Of a DNA stretch of 64,000 nucleotides, positions 23,301 through 35,300 are shown piece by piece. Source of the DNA: Liolophura sinensis (taxonomy: Eukaryota > Mollusca > Polyplacophora > Chitonida > Chitonidae); assembly GCF_032854445.1 (NCBI RefSeq), contig NC_088305.1, positions 1,805,001 through 1,869,000 on the forward strand. The letters run 5' to 3'. Position 1 is the first letter of the stretch, and every line of letters begins with the position of its first letter. The notes below the pieces were generated by a model. That model was not told the DNA's origin. It saw nothing but the letters and a program-made list of their open reading frames with translations, and did no database searches. The translations under genes and the position numbers were made by a program.

Positions 23301-26300
23301 CCTAACAGTTAATACCTGCAGTACTGTTTGAGACAACCCCTAACAGCTAATACCTGCAGTTCTGTTTGAGACAGCCCCTAACAGCTAATACCTGCAGTAC
23401 TGTTTGAGACAACCCCTAACAGCTAGTACCTGCAGTACTGTTTGAGACAACCCCTAACAGCTAGTACCTGCAATACTGTTTGAGACACCTAACAGCTAAT
23501 ACCTGCAGTACTGTTTGAGACAACCCCTAACAGCTAGTACCTGCAGTACTGTTTGAGACAACCCCTAACAGCTAGTACCTGCAGTACTGTTTGAGACAAC
23601 CCCTAACAGCTAATACCTGCAGTACTGTTTGAGACAACCCCTAACAGCTAGTACCTGCAGTACTGTTTGACACAACCCCTAACAGCTAATACCTGCAGTA
23701 CTGTTTGAGACGACCCGTAACAGCTAATACCTGCAGTACTGTTTGAGACGGCTCCTAACAGCTAATACCTGCAGTACTGTTTGAGACAACCTCTAACAAG
23801 TAATACCTGCAGTACTGTTCGAGACAATTCCTAACAGCTAATTCCTGCAGTACTGTTTGAGACAACTCCAAACAGCTAATACCAGCGATACTGTTTGAGA
23901 CAACCCCTAACAACTAATACCTGCAGTACTGTTTGAGACAACCCCTAACAGCTAGTACCTGCAGTACTGTTTGAGACAACCCCTAACAGCTAATACCTGC
24001 AGTACTGTTTGAGACAACCCCTAACAGCTAATACCTGCAGTACTGTTTGAGACAACCCCTAACAGCTAATACCTGCAGTACTGTTTGAGACAACCCCTAA
24101 CAGCTAATACCTGTGATACTGTTTGAGACAACCCCTAACAGCTAATACCTGCAATACTGTTTGAGACAACCCCTAACAGCTAATACCTGCAGTACTGTTT
24201 GAGACGACCCCTAACAGCTAATACCTGCAGTACTGTTTGAGACGACTCCTAACAGCTAAAACCTGCAGTACTGTTTGAGACGTCACATAACAGCTAGTAC
24301 CTGCAGTACTGTTTGAGACGTCACACAACAGCTAATACCTGCAGTACTGTTTGAGACGACACCTAACAGCTAATACCTGCAGTACTATTTGAGACAATCC
24401 CTAACAGCTAATACCTGCGATACTGTTTGAGACGACCCCTAACAGCTAATACCTACAGTACTGTTTGAGACGACCCCTAACAGCTAACACCTGTAGTACT
24501 GTTTGAGACGACACTTAACAGCTAACACCTGCAGTACTGTTTGAGACGTCACATAACAGCTAGTACCTGCAGTACTGTTTGAGACGTCACATAACAGCTA
24601 GTGCCTGCAGTACTGTTTGAGACGTCACATAACAGCTAGTACCTGCAGTACTGTTTGAGACGTCACACAACAGCTAGTACCTGCAGTACTGTTTGAGATA
24701 AACCCCTAACAGCTAATCCCTGAAATGTTGAAAATTTCAAGTGTTAGGAATGAATACTGAGATAAGATCCTGCCAACAAGTCGCATTCTCTTACATCCCT
24801 CAGCAGCTATCCACAGCTCCTATTCCCCTTCAAGGGGCCTCCGTGGCTATGTCGGTTAGCGAGCTAGAGCAGCATCATGACCCAGGAGCCTCTCACCAAC
24901 GCGGTCGCTGTGAGTTCAAATCCAGCTCATGCTGGCTTCCTCTCCGGCCGTACGTGGGAAGGTTTGTCAGCAACCTCCGGATGGTTGTGGGTTTCCCCAG
25001 GACTAGGCCCGGTTTCCTCCCACTATAATGCCGGTCGCTGTCATATAAGTTAAATATTCTTGAGCACGGCGTAAAACACCAATCAAAAAAATAAATAAAT
25101 ATTCCCCTTCATCCACCACCCTACCTCTTGAAGAAATCCACGTACAATGACTTTCCAGCAGTTGTGCCACCACAGAGCAGTTGTTTTTCCGTCTTCCAAA
25201 GTCACATACAGGAGTTCAGGAGGGCTCTACCTGCTAACAACAGGCAGCGAGATCACCATATGACGTACACCACTCCCGAACTTTTGGAAAAATGACACAA
25301 AATGACGATTCGTACCTGTCGTTTACTTTTCTCCTGACATTTGGTGAGTTTGAGGGTTGTTTTCTTCTGGAAGATGTCGCCTACTGGCTCCACACACATT
25401 CCCGTGGCCTCATGTTCAAGCTGAATAGAGACAATAAATTTAATTAAAAGTTAAATTGAAAACAAATAATTATCCACAAAAAAACTACGGAAAATTAGAC
25501 CAGAAACTACATTTCCATATTTTTAACACATTTTGATTCAAATTTAACACCGGTCTTTATGAAACAAACTTGATAATGTTGAAAAAAAGACTTTTCTTTC
25601 TTTTTCACTCTCACCTTTCACGTGAAAGCTCTCCTTGGAATTCAAACGTTTGTCCACATTTTATTCAACAAAAATAGACGACTAGTGAGATGACTCACTG
25701 ATGGTTTTTTTTTTCACTTATTAAATTGTAAAAAAAAAAAATTGTAAAGCAGCATTCTTCATTTCCTTCAAAATCTCCAAACACAGAAGCTAGGAATCAT
25801 TACAAAGAACTGTTAAGAGAAACATATATATATATATATGTACATAGCAATTATAACTGTATTGTGCTATTTATTTTTTTCTGGTTTGATTACATTTTTC
25901 ACTTAACAGTTCAGGCAACTGATTGGTTGACTGAAATATGCACATGATGTATTTAATCTCACAATTCGCTTTAGTGCCATTCTTCCGTACGGGGGAAAGT
26001 CTGCCAGCAACCTGTGGATGGTTGTGGGATTTCTCCGGGCTCTGCCCGGTTTCCTCCCACCATAATGCTGGCCACCATTGTATAAGTGAAATATTCTTGA
26101 GTTTTACTTGAGTAAAACACCAATCAAATAAATAAACAAATCAAACAGTGCCACTCCTCATGATGACATGATTTGTTTATTTACCGTATTTATCTATTTG
26201 ATTGGTGTTTTATGCCATGCTCAAGAATATTTCACTTATACAACGTCAGCCAACATTATGGTGGGAGGAAACCGGGAACAGCCTGGGGAAAAACCCATGG

Positions 26301-29300
26301 CCATTTACAGGCTGCCAGCAGATCTTCCCATGTACGGCTGGAGAAGAAAGCAGTATGAGCTGGACTGGAACTCACAGCGACCACTTGTCTTAAGACTGGA
26401 ATGTCATGAAACAAAAAAGTTCATTTTTCAACATCAGAGTGCTACTTGTAATACAACAAAGCAGTAATAAAAAAAGTGAAATGTGAATTTATTACTGATT
26501 ATATCTGTGAAGGAAATCCTGATATTTCACCTTTAGACAAATAATTTCAGCAGTTTGTAAAACCTCACCTTTCCTTTTCTAATGACTTGAGCTTGTTTAG
26601 GTTTGAGTCTGTCTCCTATCATAGCTGGGGCTCGCCCATTCTTGTCTGCCACACTCTGAAACCATGTGATCATTTTGGGGGATTTAGCACAGATTCTAGC
26701 AGTGGAAATTGGCTGACCCGTGGAGACCTCTCTGGATTTTGAGCGACTGAGTTAGTTTAACTCGGATTCTACTCCTTGCTCAAGAATGTTTCACTTATAT
26801 AGCCAGTGGCCAGGATTATGGTGGGAGGAAATTAGGCAGAGTCCGTGGGAACCCGCAACCATACACAGTGGAACCCGTAACCATACACAGTCGAACCCGT
26901 AACCATACACAGTGGAACCTGTCGTTGACTCATAGACTTTTAAGACCAACAAGCATTACACCTGTGACATGAATTATACCTGTAACTATCAGAGATGACA
27001 TTGTTCCTAAAACCCAAAGGTAACACTGGAAAAAGTTATTAAGAACACGGGTTAAGTACCGGTATCACGGTCATTTATTAACATCATTTCTGATTTTCAC
27101 TTTCTGGAAATAGCAGATAAAGAGGTTTATAAACAGCTGCAGAAAACTGAGTAGAGGGATGAAGAAAACAAGGATGCTGTTGGAGAAATATCACATAACC
27201 TTCTTGAGGGTAACTTGGTAAATTTAACCAGGAATGACCTTGTCAAGGGTCAGAGATTTACAGTACTATGTTTTCCTTTACTCATAAAACTGACAGTCTT
27301 TTGCAAAGGAAGTCAACAATTCTTGTATGCGTCAGGAAACCACTATCAAAGAATCAGATATTGGCACAGATTCTTGATATTCTTGAAGAAAGTAGTTCTG
27401 TTGATCATATCTAGACTTGTTGGTGATGAAAAACCTACCTGCTGAGGGTAGACGTTCTCCATGTACCACTTGAAAGATTTACAGCCAAGACGTTTTCTCA
27501 GGGCCAGCCTTTCAGAGATATCACCATAGTCCATGTTACGCAGAGCTGGTTCCCTTTTCAAAAACTCCTCCTGTAATGTACGTTTAGAACATCAAAATTT
27601 ACCTCAAACTCATCCACCTAGACATGAGCTACCCTAACAAAGCCCCTGCAGCGTTACACTCTTACCGTATGCTCATCCATTCAGGCATGAGCTACCCTAA
27701 CAAAGCTACTGTAAGGTTACAGTTAACCTCATACTCATCCACCTAGACATAAGTTACCATAACAGAGCCACTGTAGGGTTACAGTTAACCTCATAGTCAT
27801 CCATTCAGACATGAGCTACCCTAACAAAGCCCCTGCAGCGTTACACTCTTACCGTATGCTCATCCACTCAGGCATGAGCTACCCTAACAAAGCCACTGTA
27901 GGGTTACAGTTTACCTCATAGTCATCCACCCAGACATGAGCTACCCTAACAAAGCCCCTGTAGGGTTACAGTTTACCTCATAGTCATCCACCCAGACATA
28001 AGCTACCCTAACAAAGCCCTTGTAAGGTAACAGTTTACCTTATACTCATCCATCCAGACATAAGCTACTGTAAAAAAGCCCATGCAGGGTTACAGCTTAC
28101 CTTATACTCATCCATCCAGACATGAGCTACTCTAACAAAGCCACTGTAAGGTTACAGTTTACCTCATAGTCATCCACCCAGACATAAGCTACCCTAACAA
28201 AGCCACTGTAGGGTTACAGTTTACCCCATAGTCATCCATTCAGACATGAGCTACCCTAACAAAGCTACTGTAAGGTTACAGTTTACCTCATACTCATCCA
28301 CCCAGACATAAGCTACCCTAACAAAGCCACTGTAGGGTTACAGTTTACCTCATAGTCATCCACCCAGACATAAGCTACCCTAACAAAGCCCATGTAAGGT
28401 TACAGTTAACCTCATACTCATCCATCCAGACATGAGCTACTCTAACAAAGCCACTGTAGGGTTACAGTCTACCTCATACTTATCCATCCAGGCATGAGCT
28501 ACCCTAACAAAGCTACTGTAAGGTTACAGTTTACCTCATAGTCATCCATTCAGACATAAGCTACCATAACAAAGCCAATGTAGGGTTACAGTTAACCTCA
28601 TACTCATCCATCCAGACATGAGCTACCCTAACAAAGCCAATGTAGGGTTACAGTTAACCTCATACTCATCCATCCAGACATGAGCTACCCTAACAAAGCC
28701 ACTGTAGGGTTACAGTTTACCTCACACTCATCCATCCAGACATAAGCTACCCTAACAAAGCCACTGTAGGGTTACAGTTAACCTCATACTCATCAATCCA
28801 GACATGAGCTACCCTAACAAAGCCAATGTAGGGTTACAGTTAACCTCATACTCATCCATCCAGACATGAGCTACCCTAACAAAGCCACTGTAGGGTTACA
28901 GTTTACCTCACACTCATCCATCCAGACATAAGCTACCCTAACAAAGCCACTGTAGGGTTACAGTTAACCTCATACTCATCAATCCAGACATGAGCTACCC
29001 TAACAAAGCCCCTGTAGGGTTACAGTCTACCTCATAGTCATCCATACAGACATAAGCTACCCTAACAAAGCCCCTGTAGGGTAACAGTTTACCTTATACT
29101 CATCCATCCAGACATGAGCTACCCTAACAAAGCCCTTGTAGGTTAACAGTTTACCTTATACTCATCCATCCAGACATGAGTTACCTTAACAAAGCCCCTG
29201 CAGGGTTCCAGTTTACCTTATACTCATCCATCCAGACATAAGCTACCGTAACAAAGCCCATGCAGGGTTACAGCTTACCTTATACTCATCCATCCAGACA

Positions 29301-32300
29301 TGAGCTACCGTAACAAAGCCCATGCAGGGTTACAGTTTACCTTATACTCATCCATCCAGACATGAGCTACCCTAACAAGGCCCCTGCAGGGTTACAGTTA
29401 CCTTATACTCATCCATTCAGAGGTGAGCTACCCTAACAAAGCCCCTGCAGGGTTCCAGTTTACCTTATACACATCCATACAGACATAAGCTACCCTAACA
29501 AAGCCCCTGCAGGGTTACAGTTTAACTTATACTCATCCATCCAGACATGAGCTACCGTAACAAGGCCCATGCAGGGTTACAGTTTACCTTATACTCATCC
29601 ATCCAGACATGAGCTACCGTAACAAGGCCCATGCAGGGTTACAGTTTACCTTATACTCATCCATCCAGACATGAGCTACTGTAACAAAGCCCATGCAGGG
29701 TTACAGCTTACCTTATACTCATCCATCCAGACGTGGGCTACCCTCAAAGAGTTCTTGGTCAGTGTGTTTCCTCCTTTAGGGTCCCCGTACGGCCTGCGAC
29801 TCCTGAACACGTGACCCACGCGAGAGCAAGGTAATATCTCCAGGCGTCCTCCACACTGCCAAATCTAAAGATAAAAACCCGCCATGGCTCACTGATTTGA
29901 TCGCAATGACAGCACTCAATTCAAGATCAGCAAGCGAATTAAGCGAATTTATATACGGCTGCACTAAAAAGGCAAACCTTACATGTATGAGGTGGATGAA
30001 GTCCCATGTGAACCTGCACACAGAATTTTACCACAGTTCAGTGGCCTACCTTCATTTACACGCATGTAGGAATTGTTTTAGCTTACTCAGGATGTGATAT
30101 ACTTACCATCGTACTTACATACATTATTCTCTTGACAGATAACCGAACACTTACCCTGAATGACATCTCTAAATTTTCTCCTCCCCAAATATCCATGCCT
30201 GGGTCATACTGCCCCATTGTGTAAAAGTAGTCCCTCTCGATAGCAAATAGTCCCCCTGCCATTGTTGGTGATCTACAAAAAAGAAGAGATCAAAGTGGTT
30301 GAATCAACAAACAATTAAATGGTCATGACACCTCAGTCTTTTGGAACAGAAAACACAATTTCAAAAGCAGTCTATCCTGTTTCTACACATGAACACTACA
30401 TTCATAAAGTTTTAATTTTTTTTCAAAGCTAAAAATAAACACTTCTGATTTCTGATTCTTTTTAAAATAAAGCAAACCAGCTTGGTTCTACATGAAGCTC
30501 ATAAGAACGGTATTCCCAAAGACACACTTAAATATATTTATTACATGAGACATACTATTTTCATAAGGGCTAAAAATTCAAATATGGGATTTGACACACC
30601 GGTCACACTTGCTGTTTTTGCAAGAGCCAAAGAGACAAATATGAGATTTGCTATACTGAAGATGCTGTTTTCAAAAGAAATGAAAACACAAATGTGAGAT
30701 TTGCTACGTTGGAGACACTGTTTATATAAACGTCAAAGAGCTAAATATAATATCTGACACATTGGAGACACTGTTTTTACAAAAGTTAAAGAGACAAATA
30801 TGAACTTTAACTTGAATAAGCGGATGAGAAGTGATAAGCCTTTATCAGAATATATGGAATCTATCAGTTCTGAGGAACAGGTTGACAGACTCGACCCAGT
30901 TTTCTCCTCCAAAAAACCAGTCCAACCATCATAAATAAACTAATATTGAGCTAATGATTCAGTTTTACGTGAGTCCGGGAACTCTCCTAAACTCAGAAAT
31001 GTGTTTTGAGGTTTGATCAGAATGCAGGATGAAATCCTTCTGGAAAAAATGTTTCTGTACTTTTAATAAGTTTCTGTACCATACTGTAAGTCTTCATCCT
31101 TATTCAACCACTAAAGCTTTTGTCTTCATGGGAATTAAAATATACAAGTATTATCAAAATTTTGCTGAAATGATTTGTTTGTGTCACTAAAGATGCAAGC
31201 TCCGTGAAATGGTGCAAATTATTTCTCTACATCCCACACTGCTCTCAGAATGTTTAAAAATACTGGTGGCAGAGGCAGTTGAAAAGTTTCAAGAATCAGA
31301 GCCTGTAATATTTTAGGTCATTTATTTGCCTCTTAAAGTGTGCTTGTATACATTACATGTAAAGACATTTATCAACTCCATGAGTACAAGATTCTTCTGT
31401 GGCCATTTCTAGATTCACTTTGGTTGTGGAAAACATTTGGGCTCCCAAACTGTTGGCTGCCTTAACTAAACAAGCCGTATTAAAACTAACAGGTAAATTT
31501 AACAAAAAACATGATGATTTACCAATAACAAATAACAAGTTTTCATACAAACTTTCATTCAGACATAAAAGCTGTTAGAAAGCATTATTCTGAGTTGCAT
31601 TTTTTAAATTTCTTTATACACAGACACAGTATCACTATTAATGTTTGGGATTAGAACTTTCAATGTTTCTCCAGATATGATCCTGATGGTGGACAACCTC
31701 AATCAAGCTAAGAAATCAACAAATAAAACAGCCACTGAACAATGATGGCAGATACTCACTCTATTGGCTCTGTCTTCTGCTGATTGGTCAACGCTTGGGG
31801 CAAGGGGTCCCAGCGGAAGTGAAGTCCCCAGTTAAACCCACCCCGCACCAGAGGGGAGGCCGTGTACTCAAACGTCTCCGCGGTGATGACATCAATGATT
31901 GGCAGGACAACGACAGTCCTGTCCTCTTGTATCCTTGACAACATTGGCGTGGCCCATCCTTCTGTCACCTCACAGTGGCTGTCCAGGAATATCAACACCT
32001 GACAAAGACAACACAAAACACACTAAAATCGGTATAAACCTAAACAGGATTTGTTATTTGACATATTTGTACTTTTCCAGAATGAAATATTGATCAATGT
32101 TTATATATACAAGTTTGACATGTTAATGACATCTTGCAGACTTATCTGTTTGATTAATTAAAATAAATGAATGAGGGTTTCATCCACACCTAACATTTGT
32201 TGTTTTTTTGTTTAACCCCTGTACTAACCACTGGACATTTATTCACATCCAGGATTACATTGTACAATGCCAAGTAATGTAATCCTGGATGTGCCTTTAA

Positions 32301-35300
32301 TATATATATTCACTGCTCAAGTTGAGTTATAGGTTGTATATGTCAATGCATCTAAACAAACAAGTAACATAGAGTGAGTTATCTCCCCTGTTCTCCTGAT
32401 ATCCTCTCAAGTTACCTCCCCTGATGCCTTTGACGCTCCAAACATCCTCGCTCTGATCAGCCCCAGTCTCTCTGCGCTATGGAAAACTTTCACCTTGGAA
32501 AAGTGAACTGTGACATACATGTTGAGATCGTCCTTCAGGTGACCTTGAAACAAGGAAACACCAGACATACAACCAGCCCCATATATTGAACAGAGCAGAA
32601 GCGAAAAATGTTCTTAGAGAGATTAATACAGCACAATATCGCTGCCATACTGCTGAAGTAGTGTTAAGCCATAATCATTCATTTATTCATTCATTTTCAT
32701 TCCCGAGACCAAATGTGATCAGATACATTCTAAGCCTTGCATATTACAATAACAATACTTCTCATTAAAATGTTACAAAATGAAGGCATCTCTCTTCTGT
32801 CACAAAAATAAAATACCTTCTCTAGGTTTGCTCCAAGCAAGAAAATACCCAAACACAGAATGAGCAGGAGAAATCTTGAGTCATATGAATTTTTAAAATT
32901 GTAGCTTACATTAACCCAATAAACAGAGCTATTTTATAACAGTGTTATAAGTAACGCTAATCAGGTTAGTGGAACAAATACAATATTTGCCTAGTATGAT
33001 AATAGAGGGTTTGTTTTTGATCTACATGTACTTTTGGGTGCCATATTACAGAAATGTTACTATACCTACTCCAATATGGAGAGCCAGCCATTAATGTTAT
33101 GCTATCAGTTATGTGCAACCCCCTCTGACATTGGGGCTGTTTTTTTACATAGCTTTCACAACATCAGGGCATCTTTAAAGATATCTTGAGTCAGACGTTA
33201 GCTTTCAACATAATGATGAAAATTCTTTTCGGAAAATCAGTCTTCCAACCAAAATGATATAGGACATAATTATCATGGAAAGATTCTATAAAGTTTTGAA
33301 AGCCGAGAATGATGGACAGTTCACCTAGAGAAGCCATGTTGTAGAAGCCCTTATGGACCTGGCCAATCACTACCTCTGAAAGCGTCACATGATAACTGGC
33401 TGTCAAGTCAAAAAACCTATTAGCTCTCGATTGTTAGTGTGGTTTCTTACAGTGGACAGACAGATAACAATGCAACAAATTGGATTTTGCGCTTAGTTTA
33501 AGTGTTAAACTAATACAGTTTGGACCACACATTCATGAGCAGGGAACTGAGAACGGCTGCCCGTGTCACTCTGCTTACATGTTGGGTGGGATACTGCAGT
33601 AGCTTGTCAGGGTAAGCTGCCAAGAAAACCGCCTCTGGGGAGTCACTGCTTGAAGAAAAATATTGTGACTTTTCACTATATTTCCTAAGCAAATTCAGAT
33701 TTTCTATGAAAATATCTTCCCAAAATCTGAATGAAAGAGTCTGTTATCAGTCAGAAGGTCCTGCTATGTTTGGTAAACTCCCAGAAGTCGGTGCAGCCAG
33801 CTAGGCGAAATGCTTACACTCATTCAGGACCAGGACGAGTAGGGCTGCTAAAACACAATGCTTGCATCTACGAAGATTGCCCTGACATAGACGACTAAAA
33901 AAAAACATCGGCCGTCTGAACATGGAACAGAGCTGATATTCTCTGGTTGGGTATCAGGCATTTTCATTTGCATTTTCTTATTGTTACACTGTTTAATACC
34001 AATGGTATGGGAGAACCCCTAGCTTTTGTGACAGCTATAACATAGCAAGACGGCATCACCAAATGAGTAGCTAGGAACTGATAATTGTTTGCTACTTATC
34101 CTGTTGACAAGCAGTGTGGAATTTTAAATAATTTTTTAAAAGATTTCTGGAATACTATTTTATCAATTAATTCAGCTTTAGAGGCTGAACTCGAACTCAA
34201 AACTTCCCCATTCTTGTTCGTGATCAAAATTTGACTTACTAAGGTCACTTTTATCATCCACAAGAATGATCTCTTTGAGCAAATCCGGTGGGGTGAAGTC
34301 AATCACGCTGTACACGGTCCTCATCAACACTGACCAGGCCTCATCATAAAAACAAATGACCACACTGGCCTGAGGCAGGTTGGCTGGGTACACCTTCTGG
34401 GCACACCTGATGACAAACAAGGGAGGTAATCACTGAGCACAGGGCATGTAAACCATGCATTGCAATGCTATTGCAGAGGTAGCCATAGGGCTTGTGTTCA
34501 TTGACAAATGTGGTACGTGTGTGGCTTATTTATTTACTTATTTCATTGGTGTTTCACACTGTACTCAAGAATATTTCACTTATAGGACGACGGTAAATAT
34601 TATGGTTGGAGGAAACCGGGCAGAGCCAGAGGGAAAACCCATGACCATCGGCATGTTTCTGACAGACCTTATTACATACGGGTGGAGAGGAATCCAGCAT
34701 GAGCTGGACATGAATTCACAGTGATCACATTGGTGAGAGGCTCCTGGGTCACTGGACTGCGCTAGCGTGCTAACCCACTCGTACGTGGGAAGGTCTGCAG
34801 CAACCTGCGGATGGGCGTGAGTTTCCGCCAGGCTCTGCCTGGTTTCCTCCCACCATACATGTTGGCCGCCATCATAGAAGTGAAATATCCTTGAGTACGG
34901 CGTAAAACACCAATCAAATAAATAAATAAATACATTAGCCTAATAACAAAATGGTTAATTTAACAAGACAAGGCCGTTGATTCCTCGCCAAAGAATGGGC
35001 CATTTAAAATTGGAATAAAATTAAACCTCGGCAAAAAAGCTTATAACTGGACAAATGGCTAACTGCAGAGATGCTATCAAGTATACCCGCAGGAATACTT
35101 GAGTTATATCACCTGAAATGTGGTCACCTATGTCCCCATCAGCTACCTATCAGCTATATTCACAGGAATGTTATCAGCTATATTCACAGGAATGTTATCA
35201 GCTATATTCACAGGAATGATATCAGCTATATTCACAGGAATGGTATCAGCTATATTCACAGGAATGCTATCAGCTACATTCACAGGAATGCTATCAGCTA

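Noticed and set aside
22088-24722. CRISPR-like array of 38-bp repeats
   Set aside because: The repeats are contiguous with no unique spacers, and the locus is an intron of a spliced animal gene.
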